In this document: piece by piece, positions 9,296-20,379 of the stretch | Position numbering within the stretch: position 1 is the stretch's first letter | Layout of the letters: each line of letters opens with the position of its first letter | Made by a program: the position numbers and the translations under genes | Notes under the pieces: generated by a model | What the model was told of the DNA's origin: nothing | Databases searched by the model: none | What the model saw: the letters and a program-made list of their open reading frames with translations, nothing else | NCBI GenBank assembly: GCA_009760855.2 | Contig: WPIO01000007.1 | Span: 4,627,501 to 4,672,500 of the forward strand | Direction: 5' to 3' | DNA from: Cristatella mucedo | Lineage: Eukaryota; Bryozoa; Phylactolaemata; Cristatellidae | Length of the DNA: 45,000 bases

Positions 9296-12200
9296 CATAA
9301 TACCGCATAATACGAAGCCAAGATCTGCGTGCTGATATTGAACCTTCCGACTCGCACCATAAGCCAAGCCATTTCCGGTTTACCAGGATGAGGAGGTTTC
9401 GTGTAATTCATAAGGACAGCAGAATGCCGACGGCACTCCCCGAACGTGGATCCAATGAGGTTTGCCTGAGGAAACAATCAGGGAGGCCGGGACTCCACGC
9501 AGAGGGAGAGCGAGCACTCTGCCTCTGGCTGAAGTAAAGAGTACAGCCGCTCTTCCGCTGCCTGCTGCAGCAGGCCAGCCCATCTCGCGCGTCCTACTCG
9601 CGCAGCGAGCAGAGCAGACTGTCAGCCTTCAGAGTCTTCTCTCGCCGCCGCTTTTGTGCTCCAGCGTAGACCTGCCGGTCGCGCGGTCCTATGGGAAGCT
9701 GTCGCCAGGACATGCGATCGACACTCGCCACAAGAACAAACTTCCGTCTCACGGGCCAGCCGAGTCAATTCGTAATTCATGTGCTGTCGCCATTGGCTAA
9801 ATGGGGCGATCAGCCGGCGCCCGGAAATTGCGCATCGTACTCAAAGCGCGGTACAGCACGTCGCGCACGCGATCGGCCATCTTCGCACAGCTCGTGTGTA
9901 GCACGCACGACAGCTCTCAGAGAAGGCGCACGCATCGCTTCGGGCCTGCACGTCTGCCGCAGAAGTGGCCTCCCATTGTGCGGGCTACTTTAACTTGAGC
10001 CACAGCGGACGGCGGCCGGTTACAGTTACGACGCGACGGGAAGCAGCGTTTGCTCACTTCCGCCTCCGTTAGGGCGGCGAATCCGCTGCCTTAGCTGCTG
10101 CCGTCATGCGAAAATGGAGCCATCTGAGACACGAATGCCGTAAATGATAGAGATCGTGTCATTTGTCGCTGGTTGTTGCTTCTCTTGCAGCGACATGCTA
10201 AGAGCCTGGATAGAGACGCAAGTCGCTACGAAAATGACTTATTCGTATCAGTTTGCGTACGTTAGGCGACCGTCTTTTTCGCTTCAGTGTGTATGCGCTG
10301 CTTGCATCTCATCTACACGACGACAAACTGCGAGACAACGTGCAATTAAGTGAGGTGGCCGACCGCGCGAGCTGGCCGACGCTTCACGGGCCAGTGTGTC
10401 TCGGTGTTCTTCTTCAAAGAGATGGGGCGACATTGCGATAACCCGTTCTCAGTCGGTCTATGCGGTCGTCTGCACGTCAGTATATTGACTGATTTACAAA
10501 TAGCAAGGATTGCCGAATGCGAGTTGTTAGCTGCGCAGGCAATTCGCATGCACTGGCCAGCGGCCCTCGACTGCGACTGGCCGACTGGCAGATGGCGCGC
10601 TAAATGGCACCAGTGCAGCACTGCTCCCTCGCTGCTGAGCCGCTGCCCTGTGTTGCCCAGTGCTGGCTTGGTCAGCTTCGCGGCCGAGGCCGACACTCGG
10701 CGGTCAGTCATTAGTGCGCGCCCTGACCGTCCAAGAGTCGCCGGCTAAATCTCGGGCGCCTCGGTAAACCATTGTCTCAATGGATTTCACTAATTCGCTG
10801 AGAATTTCAAATCGCTACTCGACCTATCTACGCTAATCTGTCCTCGGACGTGCAATCGAGAACGTACGCGCGCGGCTGAGCTACGCAGATTTCAGGAGCT
10901 GCAGTTCTTGGCGGCAGCAGCTGCAGACCTTACATCCACCTAGCTCTGCAGTCTGCTGCGTTTGACTGCGTGCTCGACGAGTGGGCGGAGCTGGCGGCCT
11001 TGAGCACGCAGCGGGCGGCCTTGACCATTGCTGACGGACTCTCTTCGAGTCTTCGCTGGGCGATGCGCCCGAGTCTCAATTATTTGCCCAGCGACGCTCC
11101 TCGGTGGGACTGCGCCGCGACTGCCGTTTCTAACTGCGTCACGAGCCGATGCCTTGCGACACCGAGACATCGCACGACGACAGCGCCGCTCCAGCCTGCT
11201 CCTCTGTTCGCCGTCTGTTCGGCACGTCCAATCGCTCCGTCGAGGCCTTCTGCCTGCTATAATTGGGCCTCATGCTTCGCTTCCCCCTTAGCCATCCACG
11301 GCGAGCGAGCGAGCGAGCAGGCGCGCGCGCGCGGCGACGGCCATGCAGTGAAAACGACAAAAGTGACACTGCAGGAAAAGGCGAGAACGAATCAGACCGG
11401 ATGTACGTCCGTTCAACTTTGCAGCAACTCAGCTCTTCGCCGAGCTTCGAGCGTCGGCGCGAGAGAGCGCGTTCGCGCGAGCAGAGGGATTCTTGAAAGA
11501 GCGAGCCTTTTAAGATGTCCACCCGCTCTCTCCGACAGATCTTTCGGGTCCTGCCGGGGCCCGGGCGACAAGACGATGACGGCCGGCCAGCCATTGGACC
11601 GAACTGCAGGCTAGTGGGATCATCAGTCGTTGGTTGGTTGGCGGTGCGCTGGCGCCAGAGTGGCTGCAAACGTCAAAGACTGCGAATCGGTCAATGACCG
11701 CTGGCTGTTTCTCGCGAAGACCTCGACGACTCAGAGAATCAATCCGATTCGAGGACTCGGCGTGCTACGCGAAAGCGAAAGAAAAAGAAACAGAAACGAA
11801 AGCAGAGGATAAACAAAGCAGCGACCCGACCCAACGACGACGACGACGACGGGCGCAGGCAGACGCCACCTTCGGGCCACGGGGGCAGTGGCGGCGGCGC
11901 CGCCGGCGGCGAAACACTCGCGCGCTTGCTTGCCAATAATCGCTGCTTCGGCCAGAGCCGTCGCCACGCCCGTACGCCTTGTTCGAGGTTCGAGCGCGTC
12001 GCCGATGGCGCGCACCACGTGATGCACGCTGATGCACGTCGGAGCAGCTTATCTGGCGTCCAGGGCTAGCTGTGAGAGCGCGCAGCTAGAGCCTCTGGCG
12101 GCGCTCCCCCCTCGCGCTGAGCCACTATGACTTGCGCCGGATATTGGCCGCGAGTCTGGACTTTCCAGTCGACCCTGCATGACCCTGTCGTTCTCGGCCA

Positions 12201-12535
12201 TCGCCCTGCGCTATTTGCAATGCTCGTGACGCTATCGGCTGGCCGGACTGAGATTGCTTTCCTTTTCGGAAGAGCCTCCTCAGGCGAGACAGAAATGTCC
12301 GGAAGCCAGACATAAATGCCTCACAGCGAGCCACTGTTAAACGCTAACGTACCGCTCCGCACTCTCGCTTCTCTCCTGTTACTAGTCAGGATTCCTACTC
12401 ACCGGTGGCCTCGAGACTCATCCACTTCGCGTTTGCTTACCGATCCAAGCACGACACTCGTGCGCTTTTTGAGCCTCGTCCCGGCACGACACCGCTGATG
12501 TCCTTAAACCCTCGGTCATTGCTACTTTAGTGAAG
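9296..12535. other. GC-rich unique DNA with CpG island 3
   Basis: Composition is GC rich from about 9480, with the densest CpG at about 10860-12120. That part includes GAGCGAGCGAGC runs near 11300, CGACGACGACG near 11835 and a GGCGGCGCCGCC palindrome near 11895. Open frames on both strands overlap and show no domain. The area may hold promoters or first exons of genes outside what I can recognise. No tRNA, rRNA or known protein was found. Confidence 0.45.
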
Positions 12536-12540
12536 AGTAG

Positions 12541-12622
12541 TAAAACACCCAAATGGAGATTTGGCTCTCTTGGGTGCTATGCGAATGACTTATTATTACC
12601 TTTTGTCATTATTATTACTATC
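12541..12622 (+). mobile_element. LINE or SINE 3' tail remnant
   Basis: Bases 12546-12600 fold as ACACCCAAATGGAG with CTCTTGGGTGCTATG, and ATTATTATT runs follow. This matches the layout of the LINE3 tail near 28740-28800. Nothing upstream can be matched, so only the tail is called. Confidence 0.55.
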
Positions 12623-13029
12623 AACCGTCAGTCTCTCTAAGGATGAAGTAGAAGCAAATCAGCGGCCGCTTCTTTATTTAGCTTAGACGCGGCCTTTGAA
12701 TTGGCCAACGCTCATTGGGCGGCGGCGGCTGCCGCCTGCGTCGCTTCCTCCCCGAGCTGCATCCTGCAGCTGCCTCTGCGCTGCCCCTGCCGCAGAGGGC
12801 GAAAGTGTGCATTTTCCCTTGCCCTCTTCGTAATCGTCCGTTAATCACTACGTCATTACCAATTGACTCGGTGCGCGTCAACGACGTCGCGTGCGAGCGC
12901 TAAACAGCTTAGCGGAAATCGACCAGAAAAGCCGCCAACGACAAACATCTTGGCCAAGCTATATACTCTTAGTATGCAAATGAAGTTCACTCGTTTAGCT
13001 AGGGTCAACTTGGCGACTGGGCAGAAAAA
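12623..13029. other. Unassigned stretch before CpG island 4
   Basis: There is no recognisable gene. A small perfect palindrome AGCTGCA/TGCAGCT lies near 12757-12773. CpG density rises from about 13030. Confidence 0.4.
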
Positions 13030-13125
13030 AAACGCAGTCACGCGCGTCTCTAAAGCGTCCGCCGCCCATGCGATCGCCTTTGGGTCGCCCTTTGGGGGGT
13101 GCGGGGCGATCTATCTATCTTTGGC

Positions 13126-13159
13126 AGCGCGCCGCCGCGCGGCGGCGCGGCGGCGCGCT
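13126..13159. repeat. Perfect 15-bp inverted repeat
   Basis: AGCGCGCCGCCGCGC at 13126-13140 is exactly complementary to 13145-13159, with the 4-base spacer GGCG. The low-complexity GC content makes chance more likely here than for the others. Confidence 0.9.
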
Positions 13160-13450
13160 CGGCGAACGCCCACGTGGCGCCCAGAGCGCTCGGCGCCGCA
13201 GTGCGTAGCACACTCGTCGCCCGGCCGACGCCCGACTCGCGTCTGCGCCGACGCGCGAGCCGCACGGATGCTCGAGCTCGGACTCGGATCGCGTTCGATC
13301 CCGACCCAGATTCTATCCGCCGCAATGCGCTCGCGCTCGGCCCAACCGGCGTCCGCCGCTGCCGCGCGCTAATGCAGTGTACACTGAGTCGCTGTCGCCC
13401 TTCCGCTTCGCGCTTTCATCGATCTGGAAATCGGACCCGAGCGAGAGTGC

Positions 13451-13483
13451 GCCTCGCTGTCGCCGCGGCGGCGACAGCGAGGC
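13451..13483. repeat. Perfect 15-bp inverted repeat
   Basis: GCCTCGCTGTCGCCG at 13451-13465 is exactly complementary to 13469-13483 around 3 bases. The arm has mixed composition, so this is a true palindrome rather than simple GC alternation. Confidence 0.95.
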
Positions 13484-14008
13484 ACGCGACCGCCGCAACG
13501 AGCGCCTCGAGCCTCGATAGAGCCGCCGCAACGCGTCGCTCGCGCTGGCTGGCGATTCTCCGGAAGCGAATCCCGCACGCGGTCCGCACGCGCGCGGCGG
13601 CGCAGACGAGTCCGAGCTCGGCAGCGGGCGGGGCTCTGACGTGACACAGGACGCGCCCCAAGCCCGAGGTGACGCGCCCGCCGGCGCCGAACTTTAGGAG
13701 CCGCGGCGGCCGCGGCTACAGCGGCGCGACCGCGCGCGCCGCCCTCGGCGGAAGCGACGCGTGCGCTCAGCTCGCGCCCCGTGCGGCGTCCGGGCCGCTA
13801 TCGATCCGCTGGGCTCGGCGGCTGGCTGCGAATCCGCCGCTCTCTCGATGGTTGACGCAGGCGGGAAATCGGAGCGGACCGCGCAAGAGTGACCGGGTGT
13901 TTGCTCGGCTAAGCGCCCTCGCGGAGCGCGGGCGGCGGTGCCTGAACCTGCGCGACGCGACGCTCTCGAAATTCGCGGCGGGCGCGAAAGCGAGCAAATC
14001 GCCACTCC

Positions 14009-14043
14009 GGGCGGCGCCGTGCGATGGCGGCGCGGCGCCGCCC
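14009..14043. repeat. Perfect 11-bp inverted repeat
   Basis: GGGCGGCGCCG at 14009-14019 is exactly complementary to 14033-14043 around a 13-base spacer. Confidence 0.85.
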
Positions 14044-14112
14044 TGACGTCGCCGTCGCTCTCACTCTGCCGAGGCTCGAGTCCAAGCGAGGCAGGGCCGA
14101 AGCAGCGGGCGA

Positions 14113-14150
14113 ACTGCGGAGCGGCGCGCGTGCGCGCGCCGCTCCGCAGT
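14113..14150. repeat. Perfect 18-bp inverted repeat, 2-base spacer
   Basis: ACTGCGGAGCGGCGCGCG at 14113-14130 is exactly complementary to 14133-14150, with TG between. It is the strongest palindrome in the window and would form a very stable hairpin. Confidence 0.97.
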
Positions 14151-14900
14151 GGACGCGGCGACGCTTTCGCGTCTCGCTCTGCCGTCGAGGCGAGCCGATG
14201 ACGACGCGACGACGGCGGCGAGCGCCGCAAGGCGCGAGTGGACCGGAGCGTGTGGCTCGCTCGCCTGCTCATTTCCGCCCCCGGAGCTCGATCGAACGCT
14301 GGCGCGGTTAGATAATGAACGAGCCGCCGCGGCCGCCAGCTTTCCCGGCTTCTCCGAGCCGCAGAGTTCTCCGGGCTGCAAGCGCTCCGCGGCGACGCGC
14401 AGGCGCGCGTCACCGCAGCTCTCCGGTCGCTCGTCGCAATCGGCAGCAGCTTCCTCTAATCGGTCGGCCATCTCGGCGGCGGCGATCCAGCGAGTAGATC
14501 CCAATTCGCCGCCAGCTTTAGTCGCTGGCGACGAGTGCTCGTTCTTGATCGCGGCCGGCCGTCAGGCGCGGAATCGGCCGGGGAGTCCGATCGAGCCCGG
14601 TGCGAGCGTGCGTTAGCGCAGCCCGCGCGTGCGCCGTTAGAGCCGCCCGCGAAATCCCTCGCCGGCGCGCTCACCGTCGGCAGCCAACGGGCCGACGGGA
14701 CAGGGCGTCTGCTCATTTCGCATCCTCTCGAGGCTCGCGTTCCGCGGGCGTTTAACGACTTTGCTCCCGCTCTCGTCTCTGCTGCAAGTGCCGAAAGGCA
14801 GAGGCAAACGTAAATGCCGCCGTGACGAGCAGCGACGGCGGCGTCGGCGCACGCGCGGCTCGGCTCGATGGACAACGATTGCGGTTTCCGTCATGGAGGC

Positions 14901-15330
14901 GCTCATACGAGAGCGTTTCGGGACTCAACCGGGTCAGAAGCGATCGATCGACGATCACTACGCACCACAGCTGCCCAAAGGTGCTTCTGCTTACTAGAAG
15001 GTGGGGAAGTGGATATATGCAACGACTTCTATTTGCTAACGATGGCACTTTGTAGCGCAATTTTCTTCTCGTGGATAGTAATTGCCACGGCAAGTGTCAT
15101 CTCCCAACTGTTTATGACTCAGTAGTATTGGAACTGGCCATTATTTATAAACTCTGCTTTTGTGAATATGATAGCGTTTAACTTGAAATCAACACATTTT
15201 CGACGATCAAACAGACAAATTCACTCCTTGTGGTTCAAGTTTAGTCGGAAAGAACAGTAAATGAACTGAAATTAACAGGGATTTATTTTGAAGCTGGTAA
15301 AAAAGTTGGTGACGCTTTCGTGCTAGTCCA
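14901..15330. other. Unassigned stretch after CpG island 4
   Basis: Composition drops to AT-richer unique DNA. I see no gene or repeat. Confidence 0.4.
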
Positions 15331-15334
15331 TTAC

Positions 15335-15598
15335 TTTGACACACTGACATCCACCAAGTTCCATTCCTTGGGCGCATGTGGAAGAAGCACAAAATTGGAC
15401 TTAATGTATCCATCAACAGACTCGACTGGCGCTCCAATTTCACATCAGCATAGCATTCCTCAATAAGACCAAGGTCTCTAAAAAAAGGGTTGTGGTCTTT
15501 CTGGTTGGGAAATATTTCTTTCGCTCCTCAGCTGTGGCTGTGAGATTGGATTCTAGATCTGCAATAGACTCCTCGCTGTGCTGTATATCTCCCCAAGT
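15335..15598 (-). pseudogene. Frameshifted protein-like relic, unidentified
   Basis: On the minus strand three successive frames read like one protein broken by two small shifts. The first, from about 15598, has TWGDIQHSEESIADLESNL and AEERKKYF. The second, from about 15507, has PNQKDHNPFFRDLGLIEECY. The third, from about 15437, has EIGAPVESVDGYIK and LLPHAPKEWNLVDVSVSK, and ends in a TAA stop at about 15331-15333. The pieces join in order with no gap, and their residue mix is ordinary rather than GC driven. I do not recognise the family. It could be a processed pseudogene, part of a transposon protein, or a real gene with assembly errors. Confidence 0.4.
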
Positions 15599-15599
15599 G

Positions 15600-16639
15600 G
15601 CTGATCCCTCCCCGCAGGGGGCGCGATGAGTTCAGGGCCGTGTGTTACTCAGGCGATGGACGGAGAAATGTGTCGATCCATTAGGAGAGGCTCGCTCTTT
15701 CTAGTTTTAAGTTTGGAAGGGTCGACAATGCAAGAGTAGTGATGGCCTAAGTGGGCACACTGCAGCATATGAGAAAAGTCTGGATGGAGATTGTAAGTTC
15801 CTTTACCACTCTATAAATAAATTACAGGTTTTTTGTGTCAATTCAGTTCCAGCCAAATTCTCGAGTAGCAATATTCACAGCTTTTTTTTCCCTTACCAGC
15901 CTGTACTTGTGCAGAATTAAATAAATTAAAAAGGACATTTCGCACGCTACCTGATATTGTGCAAGAAATTCCATTTAGCAAATGGAGTCGTTCATCTCAC
16001 CCTCGAGAGTTCTCTCATCACGTGTGCATGTGAAATGCGGTGCCCGTGACTTGATTTGATCACCAGCAGGATACTCCCCGGAATGTGCTTTGTAATCCTT
16101 TGTAAGCCTCGCCGCACATGTTACTGGACGCTTTCATCGAGTATTTGCTTGCTCTTGTCTTGATAAATTACCGTAGCATAACTCATTTGCTGAGTGCTAT
16201 CGACCCTCGGTGCTCTTTGAATTAAATATGGCTGTTCGCTTAGCTAAGCTCTTACTCTGCAATGATGTTAAATATGGCGTCCGTTAAGGCATCTGTACTA
16301 TTACACTTTCATTAATGTTATTCGGTTGTGTTGTGCCCGATAAACCCTCACTAGTGTAGGTAGCGTTACAGCGTATTATTAAAATGTTATACATAGCATG
16401 TCATTTGACTGAACTTGAAAATCACATCGCGCCTGACAGCAAAATCAGTGAATTTCAAAATTTGCGTCCTTACTGCAGAAGCAATTGTTTGAAGGAAAGT
16501 AACTATTTTGTATTTACTTAAGGCATACAAAATTTGGAAAACACACTCAGCACCCAATAAAGAAACAATTATAAATTGTTCACATATTATAGTAGACCGT
16601 TTTATTGGTATCCTAAAAGAGCCAAATCTTTTACGTGAA
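15600..16639. other. Unassigned, mostly AT-rich DNA
   Basis: There is no recognisable gene or repeat family. The stretch from about 15780 onward is AT rich, with many stops in all frames. Confidence 0.45.
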
Positions 16640-17860
16640 TGTAAAAAGATCATCTGAGGTACCTCTGAAATATGGGGTACCTCAGGGCTTAATGCTAGGT
16701 CCGGTTCTTTTCACGGATTATACTCTCCCTCTTGCTGATGTGATTGCCAAACACAATCTAGGCTTTCACTTCTATGCGGATGACACTCAGTTGTAGCTTT
16801 GCTTTGATCCCTCTCAGCCTTCGAGCACATCGGATTCTCTCAACTCACTTGCTGCATGTATTGATTACATCTGCACATGGATGGCAGCAAATTTTCTAAA
16901 CTAAACGATGATAAAACTAACGTACTAGTTATGGGCAAAGCTAGTGTGATTCACAAATTGGAAAGGCTGACGGTCATAATTGGCTCTGCCAGCATATCTC
17001 CTGTTGAATCAGCTCGAAATCTAAGTGTCATGTTCCAAAGCGACCTCTCGCTAGACGACCATATCAGCTCCACAGTCAAATCTGCCTATTTTTAGCTTCA
17101 TAACATTGCTAAAATTCGGGCTTGTTTAGATAAGGATAAAACGTCCAAGTTGGTCCATGCATTTGTGACATCCCGTCTCGACTTCTGCAACTCACTGCTC
17201 GCTGGCCGACCAGCATGTACGATCAGGCGATTGCAGCTGGTGCAAAACTCCGCAGCTAGGCTTGTCTGTCGTGAGCGTCGCAGTTGCCACATTACACCAC
17301 TTCTCGCCCACCTGCACTGGCTACCAGTCAAGCAAAGGATTGAATTCAAGGTTTTGTCGCTCATTTTAGGTCCCTTCATTCTTTGGCTCCAGCCTATCTC
17401 TCAGATCTACTCCTCAACTAGGCCACACATCGTGCAACCCGCTTTTCGGAATCCAGCAGTCTACAAATACCTCGTACAAACCTTAAATCCTTTGGAGACC
17501 GTGCATTTAGTTCGTATGCTCCCAAAGCCTGGAACTCCTCCCGACTTGCATCAGAACATCCCCTGACTTGACAACATTTAAAAAGAACTTAAAAGACACC
17601 TATTTAGGACAGCATTTAGTGGATCCCTGTGATTCGTCCTTGATGTGCTTATGCGTGCTGACACTGTGCATGCTGCCACTAACCACGTTTGCATGCTGAC
17701 CCTGTGCAAGTCACCCCTAACCATGTTGCTCATTTTGTTTGTTTATCAAGCATGACATTTTTCACCATTCAATTGCATTTCCCTTTGCAGCAAATGTAAA
17801 GCGCCTAGAGAGAGATTGAGTTCTCTGGGGCGCTTTATCCAGTGCATTATTATTTTAACA
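16640..17860 (+). mobile_element. LINE1 copy with reverse transcriptase palm
   Basis: This is the best LINE1 copy for the catalytic region. In order: [13 protein letters not shown] (from about 16673), the catalytic FYADDTQL (YADD at 16773-16784, followed at once by a TAG stop), TWMAANFLKLNDDKTN (about 16880-16920), LHNIAKIRACL, LVHAFVTSRLDFCNSLLAG (about 17150), HITPLLAHLHWLPVKQRIEF (about 17290-17345), and a C-terminal end with frameshifts near 17440-17530. The 3' untranslated part and the paired GCGCC/GGGGCGC tail end near 17855 in ATTATTATT. Motif order is that of L2/CR1-like non-LTR retrotransposons. The endonuclease and the N-terminal part of the RT are missing, and stops make it inactive. 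YADD aspartates would coordinate metal in an intact enzyme. Confidence 0.92.
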
Positions 17861-18074
17861 GGTGCTGTATAAAATTCTGCAAGAAAATCAATAACGAAGT
17901 GTTAGTGAATCGTGCACATACTGCTCATACATTCATGTACAAGGAAACAAGTAGGAGTGTTTTGGCCCGCAGGCTAAAGCCCAAAAAAGACACTCGGGGG
18001 AGGGGCGCCGATTATAGGGAGCACTGTTGAAGTAAATGCATTGCATAATGCACAGGTGAGCACTAAAATAAATT

Positions 18075-18270
18075 GGGTGCAAAGAAGACAAGTTTATCGG
18101 GACAACGGAAGAACTGATCGAGACAGATGCGTATTTATCTAAGACTAAAAAAAACGATGGAAATTTATCGCCTGCGGTGACAGTAGCTGAAAGCAAGTTC
18201 CAGACTATTGGTGCATATGAAAAGAAGGCTCGATCACCAAAAAATTTTAATTTAGTGTCCCAGACGGCAG
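18075..18270 (-). mobile_element. L2-like LINE relic, C-terminal scrap
   Basis: The minus strand reads KLKFFGDRAFFSYAPIVWNL, matching KSFGDRAFSSYAPTAWNSL of LINE1. It then has a run where the following FKRNLKTYLF would lie. It is more diverged than the LINE1 copies, and no tail is recognisable at 17860-18070. A minus-strand open frame to its right (18273-18593) shows no motif. Confidence 0.6.
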
Positions 18271-18652
18271 GATCACGTGATGCTGCTAAGGAACAGGGAG
18301 GTGCGAAAGCGCACTGGAAGAGAAACGAGGTCGGATAGGTCAAGGCTGGTGCAAGTGAATGAAGTGACCAGAAACCAGAGAGAGGATCTGGAAGGTGATT
18401 TGCTTTGCCACACTATCCAGTTGCTACAGAAGATTGTTACCCCCAAAAGAGCCCCAAAAGAGCTTTCATCTGATAATACTAGATAATCGAAATAATTGTT
18501 GTAGGTCGTACATCGTACTGATTCGCCTATATTTTCATCAGCATAGCTACGTGTGACTAGGTGTGGCGGTATTTTACTAAATTGCGTGGGCAACCGTTAA
18601 AATATTTCTCTGTCGGAGTGTTTATCTCAAAATAGCATTCACTCAAATTCAA

Positions 18653-19215
18653 TAAAATGTAATGCATTAAAGTTTGTAACAATACAATACCACAAACTGC
18701 AAGCGAGTGCTATTTATGCGAGTTTTCTATGGCGCATTCAAAGCCAGCAGAGCTTTCAGCAAGCATGCGGTAGCCGAAAGACTCTATATCGAACAACAAA
18801 GAAAAAGTTGGAAGCATGGCTGAGTCAAGAGTGCAGTTGGGTAGCACGGTTGCAGCTGCTCAGAATGGCTGGAAAGTATGTGCCACAGTCGGCAACAGGA
18901 GAATGGATGTCGTTGCGTAAGAATTGTGAAAGTGAACTCCTCAGCCTAGGCTTTGCAAAGCAAGAACTTCGGTCGCCAAAGGTCTTTGGGCGTAGGAATA
19001 GAACAGCTAATTTATTTTCCATTTCAAAGACCTGAGGGCACGAGGAGGCTGAGACTGGTGCAGCAGTTGAGCTAGGTAAGGAGCCAACCCATGACCTTGA
19101 ACTTGTGGGTCAGCGTAAGCACTTTGCTCTGTATCCGTTGATCAACCGGGAGCCATCGCAGCTCCTTTAGCAAAGGAGGCACGTTGTTGAACCTCTGAGA
19201 CTTTTTGAATAAATA
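18653..19215 (-). mobile_element. LINE2 relic, 3' half
   Basis: Read on the minus strand, the DNA tracks the LINE2 copy at 26985-27905 from the PPLLKELRWLPVDQRIQ region (19130-19190, against LEELGWLPVEQRIQ) through LTLTHK, LRPKTFGDRSS, the FLRNDIHSPVADCGT region, and the 3' untranslated part to an AATGTAATGC tail at about 18653. Stops and shifts break the frame. It is 5'-truncated at about 19215 and inactive. Confidence 0.85.
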
Positions 19216-19844
19216 CACGCACCAAGTTAAGTGGCTGAAACAACCATGGCAACCTCTGCTAATGCTCTCTAGAATCCTGTGTAGTTCACAGCGCAGGCGA
19301 TAGGGAGCGGACATCCGGAGCTAGCGGCACTTCCAGCGTACTTGTGGCAAAGAGGTGGGATTAGAACTAGATTAGAACTAGGTGAGCGCAGTTCGACAGT
19401 CCAATAGCGCGGCTGAGAAACCACGCTCACTGCACTAGCACCTGTGACGATGTCCACATTTATCAGACAACTGAAAATCGTCAACTTCAGACAAACAAAT
19501 TGACGCTAGGAGAACGCCCTTGCCGCAGGAGCTACGGTTTGCGAAGACATTGCCAATAGCTCGCCGCGGGCCGTTCGGTTACCATCGCGTTCCGGCGGCG
19601 GCGGCGGCAGTCAAGTTCACGGCGAATCGCTCTGAGCTAAAGCTTAAAGCGGTGCGACAGCGCACTGCCTAGCTGCCGCCACGGCTTCGCTCTGGGCGCA
19701 GGTCAAAGCTGGAGCGCTATTACACCGGTGCTCTATACAAGATGTGCGTGCCTAAGCGACTACGGACGCAAGCAGCTGCTTGAATGAATCCAGCTGCTGA
19801 GCGCCCGCCTCAACCCCTGTCAGGGGTCAAGGTGCCCGCCTTTA
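19216..19844. other. Unassigned stretch
   Basis: There is no recognisable gene. A GGCGGCGGCGGCGGC run lies near 19593, in a locally CpG-rich part at 19500-19700. Confidence 0.4.
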
Positions 19845-19975
19845 ACGACCGAGGTCAAGGTGCTCACCTTCGCTAAAGAGGTCGTGGGCTCGAGCCCTGT
19901 GGCATATGTGAATCGCCAGGATAGAGATCCAGGTCTCCTAGAGAGCTATACAAATGAATTATATATTCTTTATAT
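19845..19975 (+). mobile_element. SINE A copy 1
   Basis: The head part with AAGGTGCTCACC and the B-box-like GGGCTCGAGCCC near 19886-19900 match SINE A copy 2. So does the LINE-like end ATATGTGAATCGCC...GATAGAGATCCAGG...GAGCTATACAAATGAATTATA. The 5' end of the tRNA-like part is unclear, with an extra partial AGGTGCCCGCC unit in front. It is more diverged than copy 2. Confidence 0.75.
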
Positions 19976-20178
19976 CGTAGCAAAGTAGCCACGGCGACGG
20001 GCCCGAAGCGGAAATCGCGAACGAGTCGCCGACCGGCCATTGTCAGTACCGGAGCTCTACGCTCATGCTGCCGGTGTCACCAGCTACGTGGCGATTCGCG
20101 TGATAGATCCGAATGTGGGGATAGAACTGTTGTGCATTGTTAGTGTTTACGCTCGATCGTCTGCCGGTCGTGCGTTAC
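19976..20178. other. Spacer between SINE A copies
   Basis: This is unique, fairly GC-rich DNA. No gene is seen. Confidence 0.4.
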
Positions 20179-20335
20179 GCCGAGCTGGTTTGGTCTAGCG
20201 GTTAAGGTGCTCGCCCCGACCAAGGTCTGACTGAAGTCGTGGGCTCGAGCCCCGAGGCATATGTGAAGCGCCTGAATAGAGATTAAGTTCTCTTGGGGCG
20301 CTAGATAAATGAATTATATGTTTTTATATATTATA
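20179..20335 (+). mobile_element. SINE A copy 2
   Basis: The head GCCGAGCTGGTTTGGTCTAG then CGGTTAAGG contains a polymerase III A-box-like stretch (TGGTCTAGCGGTTA, as in tRNA-Glu or tRNA-Asp). The B-box-like GGCTCGAGCCC lies at 20242-20252. The 3' part, AAGCGCCTGAATAGAGATTA then AGTTCTCTTGGGGCGCTAG at about 20267-20303, closely resembles the LINE1 tail, and an AT-rich end follows. This is the standard plan of a tRNA-derived SINE that borrows a LINE's 3' end. It has no coding capacity. Confidence 0.88.
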
Positions 20336-20379
20336 CTGCAATTTTAGTTTTTTTCGCTAAAGTTCCTTCGTTTGCAGGC

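Larger units (their letters stand above)
13030..14900. other. CpG island 4
   Basis: This is the most CpG-dense part of the window and ends abruptly near 14900. Long arginine- and alanine-rich open frames on both strands reflect composition. At least four inverted repeats with arms of 11 to 18 bases lie inside, three of them with arms of 15 or more, all perfect. Strong candidate for regulatory or first-exon DNA, but no specific gene can be named. Confidence 0.65.

Noticed and set aside
13694-14504. Minus-strand frame of 239 codons and overlapping frames in CpG island 4
   Set aside because: Their composition is driven by GC content, other frames in the same DNA are equally open, and no domain is visible.
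16640-17860. LINE1 as an active element
   Set aside because: A stop directly follows the YADD region, the C-terminal part is frameshifted, and the endonuclease and N-terminal RT part are missing.
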